Source of the DNA: Takakia lepidozioides
Lineage: Eukaryota; Streptophyta; Takakiopsida; Takakiales; Takakiaceae
NCBI GenBank assembly: GCA_030704615.1
Contig: CM060734.1
Span: 42,178,042-42,242,041, forward strand
Direction: 5' to 3'
DNA length: 64,000 bases
Shown: in pieces, positions 1-12,915 of the stretch
Layout: each line of letters begins with the position of its first letter
How positions within the stretch are numbered: position 1 is the first letter of the stretch
Program-made: the position numbers and the translations under genes
Notes under the pieces: model-generated
What the model saw: only the letters and a program-made list of their open reading frames with translations
Told to the model about the DNA's origin: nothing
Database searches by the model: none

Positions 1-2300
1 CCTTAAACCAAGGGAATCAGTTAAACGTGTAGGAAAGCTTTGCTCTTTCCATTCGTATCCCTGCCAGTATTGCATGAGGTAGTGATAACCAAGGAGAAGC
101 AGAAGTGACGAAACGTAAGAATAGTTCAGATCTCACCTACTATAATTAGACTAGTACCTTGAGGATCTGCGAGCAGCATTACTTACAATGCAGATATGTA
201 CTTGAGTTGCCCGTTTTCATGTAACATCTCCCATCTGGGTGCGATCGAGGTATATCTCTCTTTCACTGTATTTCTGTTTCTCTCTAGAAATGTCGCTATC
301 TCCCACATCCTTTCTAGAGATAACACTACTCACTCACTGCAAACAGTAAAATTCTGTAAGAGCAGATCTCTATCATGAAGGAGGTCAGCTGAAGAAGGCG
401 AAAGTTACCTGCAAGGTCGAGTGACGGAACATAGGGGTGTGGCTTGAAGACATTTGCAGAGGTGAGCGGAGAGAGTTCATAGGGATTAGGGACCACGAGT
501 CCCAAGTATGGCCCTTCCTTATTCAACCTTTGTGATAGAATGAAGGCTGTCTTATTGGATGGGAGAGCGTGCGCTGGCCTTCCCGTGAGCAACCAAGACA
601 GGGTCGCCAATGCGAGCCATGATGAGACTCTACAAGTTCTAGAATCTTGCATTTTAAATCTCGTCTGAATGAAGACGAGATGGCAGGCCTCCGACCACCA
701 CCGGAGGAGCCGTGATCACTTTTCTTGCTGTTTGCTTCTTTCTGGCCTCTGAATCTGTTTCAGCATCTTTCTTCCTAGCGGCTTCTTTCCGTTTGACTTT
801 TCATATAAGTCACGATCTGCAGCTCCAACATCTCGCCAAAAACGCACTCCTCTTTTTCCTCTGTGCGGACGAACACAATGCCATCTCATCAACCTCTGAA
901 TGTCTGATTCATCTACTCGATCACAGAAGGGAAGAGTAAAAGAAACCGTCTGCGATTCCAATCTCTCGAAGACCACTCAAGTATGAGCCAAAATATGAGA
1001 AAACGCAAACGGTGTAAGAAAAAAACTAGCTTTGTCTTCTCACCCTCAGCAATCCAGTCCAAAAAAGTGCAATGTACGATGAATACGTGAGCCCTCTCAC
1101 TTCAAACACTCCAAGCCAGCACTGTAGGAAGCATGAAACATGACTGCGAGTGCAAATGCAGACATCTACTCCCCTTCCGCTTCAGCTTTCGATAACGCCG
1201 AGAGATAGGCAAAGAAAACCTTACACGATCGATTCCACATGCGCGACAGTCGCACCTCCCCAATCTTCTCGCACACCTCTCTCTCTACTGACACAGCCGG
1301 TCCCAGCATTCCCTTCTGAAACTGAAAAAAATAATGTTCCTTGAACTCTGAAGCTCTGCCGGGGGATCCCGCTGTTAACGGGCTCAGATTAAGCTTTGTG
1401 GACTATCTTCCTTACCTATATCCAAAATAGCTGAGGTTTAGCATCGCACAGGTCAAGAAAACTCCGTGCGCCATGGCAGCAAGCTGTACTAACGGCCCCA
1501 CGCACCATTGGCCACACACACTTCCTTGGATTTCCACCTCTGTCGCCCGCATGTGCGAACAAACAGAACGGCTCCGCTGCCAGACCGATCCGACAAACGG
1601 TCCACCACATTTTCTTTTTCCGCCATTTTGTTTTGCTTCCCTCCTCATCAACGAGAGTCCTCCATTCCTGATACCACCTTCGTCAGAATCTTTGGCGTCT
1701 CGGTCTGAGAGAGGAGTGAGTAAATGGAATGATTGACGGTATGGCAGGGGCCTGGCTGTGTTATGATAATTGGAGAGGGTTGGGTGAGGCTGTCTTTTGG
1801 CCATTATGACCCTCTCTACGCCCAACGCCGCATTATTATTGTGGTTTCAATTCCATCAAATTGCTCATCCCACAAAGCCTGACACCCCCCCCACAAATAC
1901 CCGCTCCTTTAATCCAGGAATCTGCACCCCTTGAATAGGAGTAACGACCACCATTATGGATGGATGCACCGTCTGGATGATATCTCCATCTATGGATTCT
2001 CTTCATCTTTGTGATTCTTATCTTTAATAATAATTCTATATATTTCGGTTAAATATAAAAATAGTTCTTCCAATATATATAGTAAGAAGAATCAACCGCA
2101 TTGCCGGCGGATGGTATGGAGGAAATTGTTTGGCTAACAGTGGAAGTTTTGTCAACAAGGACGGCGCACAACCAACAACAGCTATGCTTTCTAACAAAAC
2201 CGCTGTCCTTAGTGTGAAAAGTAGAATAGAGCCTACTCAACTCTATTTGTGTTTTCACATTTTGCGCTTGGCCTCAAAAATAGAAATGAGTTGAGCCCAC
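1..2300. other. No recognisable gene
   Basis: Only short open frames of about 60-140 codons occur here, on both strands. None shows a familiar domain or a convincing pair of splice sites. I see nothing that supports a gene, RNA or complete transposon in this stretch. Confidence 0.5.
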
Positions 2301-2329
2301 TGGATAGATACCTAGTGCACATTGGGTGA

Positions 2330-2520
2330 CCCAGTGGTCAAATCCTGCTACCGTGTCCTGTGCGGTAGGTCTCGCGGCCTTTTACGGGATTGTATCTCCT
2401 GTATGCTTTATGGCGTATATGATGAATAGGGGTTAATTTTTCCCTCTGTAAATAGTGAGCTGTCGCACAGTCGCTACCAGGTTTCCCTTTCTTAAATATA
2501 TATATATAGAGAGAAAAGCC
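2330..2520 (+). repeat. SINE-like repeat, copy 1 (body)
   Basis: This stretch shares blocks with 7,087-7,380 in the same order: a gctacc...cccgtgtg block, taggtctc..ggcc, ggggttaat.tttccc, gggctgtcgc or gagctgtcgc, and aggtttcc followed by a TA-rich tail. The shared order and the AT-rich end suggest two members of a short non-autonomous retroelement family. The promoter boxes are clear only in the 7.1-kb copy. Confidence 0.5.
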
Positions 2521-3828
2521 ACATCCAAGATTGCAGTGGATGTGAAAAAGGCCACGTGGCAGAACGGGCGCCACAGCCGCAAACGTGGCCGCGCGTGTTA
2601 GGGCAAGTTGTAATGGGGTCGTTAGAGGGGGGTTGACTGGAGCCAATAATGTGCAGGTGCAGCAGCAGTAGTATATAATAGGGCCTCAGATGCTGCCTCA
2701 AATATCTTTCAGTTGCTGTTGCAGTGGCATCTTCTTGAGCATTTCTTGGGACCCGCTTTCCATACACTCTGCGCTGCAAGCGGCAATTGTTATCGGAAAT
2801 TTGGAAAATAGCACGAGTGCTACTGAATTTCCAAAAAGATAGCACGAGTGGCTACTGAGTTTTGCAAGAAATAGCCATATATTCTGTTCATCCACTGTAG
2901 TTTGGAGAATCCTTAGCGATCCTGTAAAGCCTTTACACCCTTAACGGCCAGTGCCATAGTTGGACTTTTTCAGAAAACATGACCCCTTAAGGGAAAAAAA
3001 GGTGTAACATTCAGAAAATTAACTTTTTAAAGAGCTTGACCGCACATTAGGTGCGTACCTTCCTCCTGCATCCACCTGCCGAATTTGAGGCCAATCATCC
3101 CCAGATCCACAAACTGCCACCGTTGAATGTGGGCCCCATTATTGGGGCCCTTTTGAGAAACATATCCCTTTTTGGTATTTTTTTAAAGATTTGAGTGACG
3201 GGATCAAATGGGATTGAGGCGAAATTAGCATGGTTTCATCCTCTTGAGATCCCTCATCCAACAAGCCAAAAAGTATCCAATTTGGCCAATTCATGTGATG
3301 TTGCCACTTGGTCAACCTGGGAAAATCCCATGTTTCTCTCCCTCTCCCACACATATGTGAAGAATGAAACAACGAGAATTACCTTTATCAAATCGTGATC
3401 CCCCTGCTTGCGTGATGAGACCTCTTTGCAACTTGGCAGATCCGAGGCAATCGGGCAATGAATCTTGGTGTGCCAGGCGCTCAAGAACACTATATTTTTT
3501 TTTCACACAATTCCATGGAGAATGCAAAAAGTTATTCAGATTTTCTTAAACCCAAAAGCCCCAAACGGGCTACTGGGCGTTTAAGGGTTAAACTTAAGTT
3601 GAGGTTTTCAAAATCCTGCTACCTTGTCGGGTGTGGTATGATCTTCTCTCCCTTCCCTTTGGGCAAAAGACCCCTTACTATGAAGGACCCCTTCTCTCTA
3701 TTTGTCGGAGTCAAGTTGACGGATTGCAATTTCACCCTAAACATGGATTTGAATATTATATTGATTTATGTGACGCATCTCATTCCATCCATTTCAGGAT
3801 CTTGGCAGTTTGTGTGGTCTCCTCTTGA

Positions 3829-3968
3829 GGGAGGAGCCAATAAACTTGATGAATTGTATAGGGGAAGGGCAGCTGATGAGGCCCTTTCCACCGTATTGAA
3901 AGCGTGAACAAGGGAGGAGCCAATAAACTTGATGATTTGTGTAGGGGAAGGGCAGCTGATGAAGGCCG
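3829..3968 (+). repeat. 83-bp tandem duplication
   Basis: A block of about 57 bp beginning gggaggagccaataaactt occurs at 3,829 and again at 3,912, a period of 83 bp, with only a few base differences. It overlaps short open frames on both strands but no recognised gene. Confidence 0.85.
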
Positions 3969-4010
3969 TTGAATGCAAATCAAATACAAATCCATCGGCC
4001 ATCCTCTAGT

Positions 4011-4509
4011 ATATATACCGTCCCTTATCGACCGTTTAGGCATTTTTGCGCCTAATAATTATTAAAAACCAAACAGACTGCTTAGGCCCGTTTGAGTCTC
4101 AAACCATTTCTCACATTAGGCATCTCCATGCTATTAAGTTTTTTGAATTAGGCACATGAGAAGAGAATGATGAGAGGCGAGCAAATTTTGTAACCAATTT
4201 GTTTGCAGTGAATGATGATTTGGTGGATTTGATTTACATGGAGCTCTCGCAAATAGATTGGGATTTGTAGGAAGTTATTTTCGCACGCATATATTTGTAT
4301 TGATTTTTGTTCAATGAAATTTTCATCTTATTACAAACAACATGAGAAGAGGCTTGAAAGTTTTTTGCTGGCATTTTTTGGCATTAGGCACTTTGGTCGC
4401 ATAATTTCCGAGCAATTAGGCCAAAATTTTGAAAAATTCCCAAAATGCGTTAGGCACTTTGAATTTGAATTAATTATCACCTAAACGGTTGATAAGGGAC
4501 GGTATATAC
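4011..4509. mobile_element. MITE-like element with 30-bp terminal inverted repeats
   Basis: The left end (4,011-4,040, atatataccgtcccttatcg followed by accgtttagg) is matched in inverse orientation by 4,480-4,509, with about one mismatch. The 440-bp interior is AT-rich and has no coding capacity. The ends lie in TA-rich sequence, so a TA target duplication is possible but cannot be delimited. The structure fits a miniature inverted-repeat transposable element of DNA-transposon origin; the superfamily is uncertain. Confidence 0.7.
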
Positions 4510-6740
4510 AAATTTCGGAAGGCCCTAGGTGTCTTATGCCCGACGTAAGGTGCGTCCTCCTGTCAGGATGAAAACTTCCTGTATGAGAAGGTAACTTAAC
4601 GATTTTCACATAGGAAATTTCTAGGCGGTTTGTTACGTTTCCCAAACCCAATACTCTAACAACTTAATGTGGAGAATATAATTAATATAACCAACCTGAA
4701 ATTACAAAAATCTAGGGGAGGACTGCACGACTGCACTACAAACAAAAAGTCTACTAAGCAATGGCCATATCTCAGTCTTACGGCTGAAAATAGACAATTG
4801 AGTAATGTGTAGCTTCACGCTTGTGGTTGGTGGTGGACCACACCACCGCCATAGCACATTCTAGGGATTGGGCCTGCAGCAAATTAACAGTGGCTGCCCA
4901 TTCTGGACTTGACTTCCGGAGCACTACAAAGGAGCCACAAGCAAAACAACGAGGAAATTTCTGAAACTGGTGGGGAGGTGGGATGGTTACACATAGGAGA
5001 ATGCCCGGAGTGGAGGGGATTCCTGGATTTTGAGCGGCCTGAAGCCCGAGGGGCAGCCCCAAAAATCCAGAATGCCCGACAAGAGAGGCATTTCCCTGCG
5101 TAAAGACCAAACCTAATTTTTATCCCAAGGCGAGTATTAAGCCGTTATGTCGCCTCATCCCTCGAAAGGAAACAATGCATGACATACACTTAGGCCCTGC
5201 CATTTACATAGATAATACATAAATTTTTAATTTATATATTACATCTGGCTGGTTTAAGCAATAAGATTTGTAAGAACGTGAATGATGGGATATTTGTTAT
5301 TGGCTCTGTCCCGCAAGGGATAGAGGCATTGTGGAGACATCTTGGCGAGGCGGAGAAGTAGGCTTATCCATTAAGCCTAGTCTATGGAGGGTTAATGGGC
5401 ATGATTCATGAAGTCGTGGAAAAGTATAAAACAACAACCCCAAAATCACCCAAAGAAAGAGCAATGACAGAGCCTCTTGTAGCCGCTGGTTTATCATAAT
5501 TTTTTTTAAACTCTCTGTAAATTTTTAGTTTTTTGGAGTCATATTTTAGAATTTTTTGGTTTTTTATAAAAATTTCTCGATCTATAGTCGATCCTGGATA
5601 ATTGTTATGTCTATAGAGCACAAAAAGTATAACATTTATGTAGATATATCAGATAACAGAAATAGAGATCAAAATCCAGCACATAACATTTTGAGAAGAA
5701 AGCAATACAACAGGTCAAAACCATCAAAAATAACAGTTGGAAAGGTTTAGGGTTTAGTACATACAGCCTTCACTGCATATAATATTTCTTCAATCAAACA
5801 GAATACAATACTTATTCATTAGAGGGTTGAAAATATACGTGGATGAATGATAAGAGTGGATGAATGTTTTATCAAACCAACTATATTAAGCCTCGGCATA
5901 AGATCTAACAACTATGGAGGTGTGCTAACAAAAGCCATATTTTTCATAACACATATTAAATAACGCTCTTATGTCATTTTCAAGTGTAAATTTTTACAGA
6001 GCAAAGATTTCAAAACATTAAGGGTGACATAACAAAAAAGCAGGTACCACTTATCCAAGATCGACTGGATTGGGTTTTCACAATTTGTTTTGTAACAAAT
6101 ATAAATGTCGAATAATTTGTTTCAAAGACAATTTTTTAATGAGTATGAGAGCATAAAAATATATTGCCAAATTGTTTTTGGAAAAATGGAATTTTTTGGT
6201 TTAATATGAAATAATTCTTTGTTAAGCAATAAAAACGTTTGGTATATACAAAATCATGCATATTTGTTGTGAAAATATTTATTTCAATATCAGCGTTAGA
6301 TTATGAGGTCAATGCTAGTATATTTGTTTTCACATTCATGCTCGCTTTAGTGGTATCAAATTTTGGTGTTGTCAAATCGTTTGCACAAATTTTCGTCTAT
6401 TTCCTCTTTAGAATACATAAATGTCGAAGTATTTACTACTTGCACATGAATTAAGATCAAATGTGGATTCATATTTCCAAATATTTGAGCTATTATAACT
6501 AGCGTAGTTTTAACTTTTGTCAGGGTTGTGTTTCACAAATCTTGAGTAATATTTTATCAAATTCACCGTCAATCAAAATCTTTGAGGTTTAGATTTATCG
6601 AACGTGGGACACCTCTCCGTGTGATCAAGAATCTTCGAGTGTGTGGTGACTGCCACACCGCCACCAAGTTCATCTCAAAGTTTTATGTTTGATGATTTTA
6701 GTTGGTTTGGTTATTGAATTGGATGTATAATCCAGTGTTG
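4510..6740. other. AT-rich intergenic stretch, no gene seen
   Basis: There are no open frames of note and no recognisable domain. A short ggatgaatg doublet at about 5,840-5,870 resembles the CATTCATCC motif iterated at the ends of the 13.9-25.8 kb composite, but no other element structure is visible. Confidence 0.45.
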
Positions 6741-6747
6741 TGCGGGT

Positions 6748-6920
6748 ATATTGATTTCAATATACCCTTAGGGTATAAGTAAATTATTTTTGTCAAACCA
6801 TTTACCCTCCGGGTATGGATAAATTAACTTTTCAGATTTCTATATACCCCCCGGGTATGGATATATATGCCAAAATATACCCTGAGGGTATGAATAGTTT
6901 CCGGGTATGGATAGTTATTT
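6748..6920. repeat. GGGTATA/TATACCC cluster 1
   Basis: The heptamer GGGTATA and its reverse complement recur densely in both orientations, several as back-to-back palindromes such as ccccccgggtatgg. A second cluster lies at 7,556-7,795. The two flank a stretch of about 640 bp that holds a SINE-like copy. Confidence 0.7.
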
Positions 6921-7086
6921 CAATTAATATATAATTTAATGGTTTTAAAGAATATATGATGTTCTTCAATATGTACAAAACACAAAAAAAACAATCTACG
7001 AGAAAATTGATAAGATATTGCATAATGTTTTGGTGTTAATTTCCAATGCAAGATGGACGAGGTTTGAGATTTTTTTTTAAACGCAT

Positions 7087-7380
7087 CGGCTGGTACCTCA
7101 GCTGGTAAGTGCAGTGTGTGTCGCTCTGGTGGTTCAGGGTGCGAACCCGCTACCCTATCCCGTGTGTGGGATTGTTCGTGAGGGTATGTCTGGGCGTTGA
7201 TCGTCTTGTAGGTCTCATGGCCCATAAATGAAAGGGGGTTAATCTTTCCCCCTCCTCAAAGGGCCTGAATTGTGGGCTGTCGCTCCAAGGTTTCTTTATT
7301 ATTAAATTTTTTTAAAAAAAATCCCCCCTCAAGAACCTAAATTGTGGGCTGTCAGGTTTCCTTTTATATATATATATATA
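7087..7380 (+). mobile_element. tRNA-derived SINE-like element, copy 2
   Basis: The head contains an A-box-like segment (tacctcagctggtaagtg) and a B-box-like segment (ggttcagggtgcgaaccc) at tRNA-like spacing. It is followed by a body shared with 2,330-2,520 and a tail ending in (ta)n at about 7,367-7,380. The body contains a partly duplicated segment (the block including gggctgtc..aggtttc occurs twice). This is the expected layout of a polymerase III-driven SINE. Confidence 0.6.
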
Positions 7381-7555
7381 CAGGCGAGATATGAAGAGGT
7401 ATTGTTTGGGTTATATGACATTTTAGGAATGATATATATGTAGCATCTGTTTTGGCTGTGATTGGAGCTTTCTTGTAGCTCAAGGCTCCCTACCGACACA
7501 ACAAACGGAGAAAAGACCTAGCACATAAAGGCTATGAAGGCACATAAAGGCCCTT

Positions 7556-7795
7556 ATATACCCTGATTAGATATACCCTTCATTTTAACATATACCCTTC
7601 AAAAAAGTAGGGTATATTGAGCGTCTTGATGCAGGGTAAATATAAGGATAAGGGTATATCATAAAAATATACCCTGATATAAGGGTATACATCCAGGTAC
7701 CTAAACTTGCCACACCAGGGTATATATATATCAATATACCCTGATATACCCGCCGGGTATATCAGGGTATTCATTTACCCGCCCAACATTGGTAT
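7556..7795. repeat. GGGTATA/TATACCC cluster 2
   Basis: Many GGGTATA or TATACCC units in both orientations, including the palindromic run ataccc-gccgggtatatca near 7,745-7,765. The unit is the same as at 6,748-6,920. Confidence 0.7.
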
Positions 7796-7946
7796 AATCA
7801 TCGATATGTACAATGGGTTCTTTATGTATAATTTCAGATTGGTTTTGTATATGAGATTGCCTTGTTATGAAATACAAGACTATGGGCTCGAAAATGACCT
7901 GATGTTGATCCAGCGCTATAAGCAACTCCCAAGTGCAAACTGCAAT

Positions 7947-8342
7947 CAACGAAACCAAGGAAGAAACATAACCTTGCAGTCTCACCTCTACCTCTCGATC
8001 GAATTGCAATAAAATGGTAGTAGCTTTATAATACAACCAATGCAACAATACAACAAGAGAGACACAGCTACCTTCATACTTCCATCGCACCCACATTGAG
8101 ACATCAGGTTAGCAATTGGTTCTTCTTTAAAAAGATCATGCACTTGGCTACAATATTATAAGCCAAACCCTCCGAAGAGTAAAGTGATCCACCATAATCT
8201 CCTCTCACCTGCAAATGCCCTCGCAAAGAAGGCCCCACAAGAAGAGGAAGAGACACGAGAGGAGAGAAGAACAAGAGAGAAAACCAACTATCTTTCAAGC
8301 AGCGATTCTTTAAAGCAGCAATTCCTCCTCGTCACGTCACGT
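7947..8342 (+). repeat. 395-bp direct repeat, copy 1
   Basis: From caacgaaaccaagg to the cctcctcgtcacg block, this sequence recurs at 9,026-9,419 in the same orientation with scattered substitutions and small indels. The two copies flank 683 bp. The layout could be a small LTR-like element (TRIM) or a segmental duplication. Clear TG..CA ends, a primer-binding site or a target duplication could not be found. Confidence 0.85.
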
Positions 8343-9025
8343 CATTACCACCACAACTTGCAGCAACGGCTTGCTAGCAACAAGCACCACGGCTAGGACC
8401 ACTGAGCTGTCAGTGTTTGAAAGACGGTTGAATTGTTCACGACGATTCTTGTACTCGTTCGAGACCAAATAAGAGAATATTCAGTTCGGGATGAACTAAA
8501 CTTGTACTTCTCGAAATTACGAAAAGAAAGCAATAGGAACGAAGCGCTCAAGTGTTTTCTGTTGCGCTACAGGAGTCGTGGGAGCTTATGATAGAATCGT
8601 ACACATCACAAAAGGTTCGATGTTTGTTAGCCCGACATGTTATAGACATAGGAACCGAGTGGGAAAATGATTTGTTGCGTATAGTCAGCGATCTGAAGAA
8701 CGTGGAGGACCTACCTGGTGGCTTACACATACTAACAACTATTTTCCTGACCCAATTACGTTTTTTGAGAATAGTTTTGGACACAAAGACTCTAGAGACT
8801 TAGGTCGCGAGAGGCCACGGTACCCTCCACCACCAGAAAAAAAATAAAAAAAATCGAAGGTACATATGTCTACGGATATTCCTACAACATCTCTTGCACT
8901 CATTTTATAATCAGATGGTTATATCACATATGATTTGAGGCAAAGGTGATTTTGTATCGCAAGGATGTGAACAGGTGTAGGATTCAGTATGAGATACTCA
9001 CCCAAAGCGAGAAATCGACCGCCCT
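8343..9025 (+). other. Interior between the 395-bp repeats
   Basis: It holds one open frame (8,552-8,803, 83 codons) with no recognised domain. Nothing in it resembles gag or pol, so an autonomous LTR element is not supported. Confidence 0.4.
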
Positions 9026-9419
9026 CAACGCAACCAAGGGAGAAACATGACCTTGAAGTCTCACCTCTACCTCTCGAATTGCAATAAAATGGCAATAGCT
9101 TTACAATACAACCAATGCCACCAATACAACAGACAGACAGAGCTACCTTCATACTTCCATTGCACCCACATTGAGACATCAGGTTAGCAATCGGTTCTTT
9201 TTTTAAACTGATCGTGCACTTAGCTACAGTATTATAAGCCAAACCCTCCGAGAGAGTAAAGTGATCCACCATAATCTCCTTTCACCTACAAACGCCCTCG
9301 CAAAGAGGGCCCCACAGGAAGAGGAGAAGATGCGAGATGAGAGAAGAACAAGATAAAAGGACAACTACCTTTCAAGCAACGATTCTTTAAGCAGCGATTC
9401 CTCCTCGTCACGACACGTT
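9026..9419 (+). repeat. 395-bp direct repeat, copy 2
   Basis: Partner of 7,947-8,342. The similarity starts at caacgcaaccaaggg and ends at the cctcctcgtcacg block. Confidence 0.85.
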
Positions 9420-10540
9420 AAATAATAGCACTATCATTCATTGCACACAACCATGCTATCATTTTTTACTCTCTAATGTTTTTATCTATAATGCATAGGC
9501 TCCCCACCCTTAGTTTAAATTTCAGTCCACTGCCAACTGTATGTTGGCCCTTTAGATCATCATTTTAAGGTCTTCATGCGCAACTTCATTTTCTGCCTCT
9601 CCCGCGAAGCCTGTTTAACGGGACGGTCTTCCTTCCAATAAATTATCACAATTAGAATTAGATCGACATCAGTAACCTAGTTTAACCCTTAAATGCCCGC
9701 AGGCCTCCGTTGACTCTTTATTTGCAATTGGTGTAGATTTCAAATCATTTATTTGGTCTGCCTCTCCGCATTATCATTTTGTTTTTCCATATTATTTGAA
9801 GTTATACATATGCCCAAGTTTTTATTGTTTACGGTGGACATTAGGTTGTCTGCATAAACTCAGTGACAAATATTATTGTTTTGAACAAAAGGTGTCTTGA
9901 TAAAAGTACTTATGCGGATATGGGTATTTCTCTTCAAAATTGAAGGTCGTTTGTTATATGAGCTTTCATGAATATGTTCAAAAGAGACCCACCTTCTTTT
10001 TTTCTTCATTCGTTAGTAGGATCTCAAGGCTGGCCTTCATAATGCTCTTTTCATAATTACACAAAGCAAGCAGACCTTATTTCCTAAGCCCCCCAACTTA
10101 TGTTTTAAGTGTGCTCGTATTTACTCACATTGATGAAATATTCGAGTCATGTTGATGGATATTGCTATTGGAGTGAGCCCCTCAAAAAGGTTTGCTCTTG
10201 TTCCGCCCAGACTAGGGGCACGGCCACAATGCTATCCCTGTGTCTTCAGGTTGCCCCGAGTTTAAATTTCAGTCTCGTGCCGAGGGTGGGTAAACCCTTG
10301 AGGTCATCCATGATGGCCTCTCCCATGTCAAAGACTGGAAACAAGTTCAGAGAGGTCCAACTCAGCCTGATGAGAATACCCCCGGACATTGTAGCAGAAA
10401 ACGGATATTGTCTTCAGGCCACCCTCACATTGGGCATTGACAATCTCCCTTTCCTCTCTACATCTTTTTGAGAAAGAGAGTTAGCACATAACAGGTAGCT
10501 ATATAAACTATTCTATGTGTCAAATTGTTGTACAAGGACA
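9420..10540. other. No recognisable gene
   Basis: AT-rich DNA with only short frames. A phrase containing gagtttaaatttcagtc (about 10,257) has a diverged relative near 9,510, so part of this is probably old repeat. No gene is supported. Confidence 0.4.
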
Positions 10541-10549
10541 AACAAGCTC

Positions 10550-11949
10550 ATGTGAAATATGATGGCACATAGAGCTTGTTGTTAGGCACTGGTAAAATGC
10601 AGAGAGAACATTCTGCTGCTCAGATGGATCCACCTGCCAGCTGCAGCATATATGTTTGATAGCAATTGTAAATTCAGTGGAGGAGGTGTCGTAGGGGTCG
10701 TGCAAAACCAGGGGCCCGCTTCTCACTGTGGTGACAAAGAGAAAATTCCTTTCTCTCCTCCCCCACATCATGCAATACAAAGCGCGTGTCAAGCACATAC
10801 CCCACCTCCTTCATCTGCCCACACAATCTTCTCAGCTCAGCATGGATTTCCTTAATTCTGGGATGCAACTTGTCATCTACAACGAAGGTGTGCACCCTGT
10901 TGCCAACCTCAATGTAGAAGCGATCTGACTCCTTTCTAACCCCTCTGACCTTCATCATATTTCTCACCTTTGTAGTATCATCCCACCTGCCAGCTGCAGC
11001 ATAGATGTTTGATAGCAACACATAAGTCGCGACATCCTGTTCATCCCACTTGAGGATAGATGTTGCCGCACGTTCAGCCATTTCCACATTGCCATGGATT
11101 CTGCAGGCACCAAGCAAGGCCTTCCACACCACAACATTTGGATTGATTGGCATTTTATCAATCAGGTCCACTGCCTCATCCAGGTGTCCCGCACGTCCAA
11201 GAAGGTCCACCATGCAGCCAAAAGTGCTTTACTGTCGGCGTAATAGCATGATCTTGACTCAGGGAATCAAAGTAGCGCCTTCATTCATTCAGTAGGCCAG
11301 TGTGGCCGCATGCAGAGATAACACATATAAAGGTGATACTGTCCGGCTTCAAGCCGTTCTTTTACATTCTTTCAAATAGTTGCTGGACCTCCCTATGACA
11401 ACCATGCTCTGGGCATATCCTGCGATCATCGCATTCCACGACACCACATTTCGTTGTCAAATACTCCATTTGCATCCTCAATGCACCCCTTCCCCCATCA
11501 TTTGCTCATAGGTCTCCAAGTCCTCCATCCCACACTCCTGTTGTGCATATCCTTCAGTCGTCGCACTCCACGACACCAAATTTCGTTCAGCCATACTGTC
11601 AAACACACTCCGTTTGCATCCTCAATGCTCCCACATTTGGCATACATGTCCACGAGGGTATTGTTCATTTATCACATCTGGTACAAATCCAGCTTTGGCG
11701 ATGCAACCATGCACCTCTTTGCCCCTTTCCAGGGTTGTTAGGCTTGCACACGCACTGCAAACGCATACAAACGTGATGGGGTCGGGCTTCATCCCTTCCC
11801 CCATCATTTTCTCATAGGTCTCCACAGCCTCCATCCCACGCCCCTGTTGTGCATATCCTGCAATCATCGCCCTCCACGACACCACATTTTGTTCAGCCAT
11901 ACTGTCGAACACTCCCTTTGTATCCTCGATGCACTCACATTTGACATAT
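10550..11949 (-). pseudogene. PPR protein of the DYW class, broken
   Basis: Read on the minus strand, 11.94-11.62 kb gives PPR repeat text (for example NVVSWRAMIAGYAQQG and ITFVCVCSACASL). About 11.40-11.22 kb is decayed PPR with stops. The frame 11,213-10,674 (179 codons) starts with MVDLLGRAGHLDEAVDLI, typical of the last repeat and E domain, and runs into the DYW domain: a VGNRVHTF block, then LCHHSEK, which matches the deaminase-like HSEK segment. The domain is cut soon after HSEK by a frameshift. PPR-DYW proteins bind organellar transcripts and edit C to U. Several frame changes and stops make this a pseudogene. It abuts the Gypsy LTR at 11,950, so the retroelement may have inserted into it. 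Confidence 0.85.
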
Positions 11950-12657
11950 GTTGTGCGCATACATATCGCTACACAACTACATCGTTGTCCAAAACCACAC
12001 AACACATGTGCACACCACACACTAGTATACCACTAGTCCACCACTAGTCCAACCACTAGTCCAACCACTAGGCTACAACTAGTCAGTCACTAGGCTACCA
12101 CTATGCTACCCACCATGGCAATCACTAGTCCACACAATGAGAAAGAAGAAGAATACAAGCACAAGCTCATGCGAGCTCACAAAGCTGAAGCATAAACTCA
12201 TGCATATATAAACTGATCACTCAAGTACAAGTCAAGCCAAGTGCACCCCACGCCATGGGGAATCCACACTACGGCGCCATAGCTAGGCGTGGTGAGGCTC
12301 AACTCGAGAAAGATGAGCCTCCCCGCGCTTGCCGTGAAGATAACCACTCCAGGGCCTAAATCTGCCTTTGACCCCTGGGTTGACACTTGGGCCAATCCCA
12401 AATGTCAATATGTAAAAGCTAGCTATTTTCTAGCTAGTTTCACACTAGTGGTAAAATAACTTGACAGCGTCGTGTGCATACATATCGCTACACAACTACA
12501 TCATTGTCCAAAACCACACAACACATGTGCACACCACACACTAGTATACCACTAGTCCACCACTAGTCTAGCCACTAGTCCAACCACTAGGCTACAACTA
12601 GTCAGTCACTAGGTTGCCACTATGCTACCCACCATGGCAGTCACTAGTCCACACAAT
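11950..12657 (-). repeat. 3' LTR of PHD-finger Gypsy copy 1
   Basis: A block of about 185 bp occurs at 11,950-12,136 and again at 12,471-12,656, separated by about 335 bp. On the minus strand the LTR starts right after a purine run (ctaggggggcga), a good polypurine tract. The same arrangement (purine tract, block, spacer, block) occurs in Gypsy copy 2 at 42.6-43.2 kb with a different block sequence. I read the whole stretch as one LTR with a duplicated end segment. An alternative is two 185-bp LTRs of a small element. Confidence 0.6.
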
Positions 12658-12915
12658 CGCCCCCCTAGCTGGTGCTTAGGTCCCTCTAAGTCCAGGTAGC
12701 CACAAGATGTGATAGTGACCATAGCCTTACTAAGTCCTCCACCACTGTCCCTACTACACTTAACCTCGATAGATCAAGAGGCCGGGTGCAAGAGTTGCCC
12801 CATCGTTAGTCGCCGTCTTGCAACCTGTGAACTTGAGCCTGGGATCTCATGTGTGGACTTCTATGAGCTTGGCCTCCCATGTCTTGTTAGCTGCCTCTAG
12901 TCATATCCATTGCCA

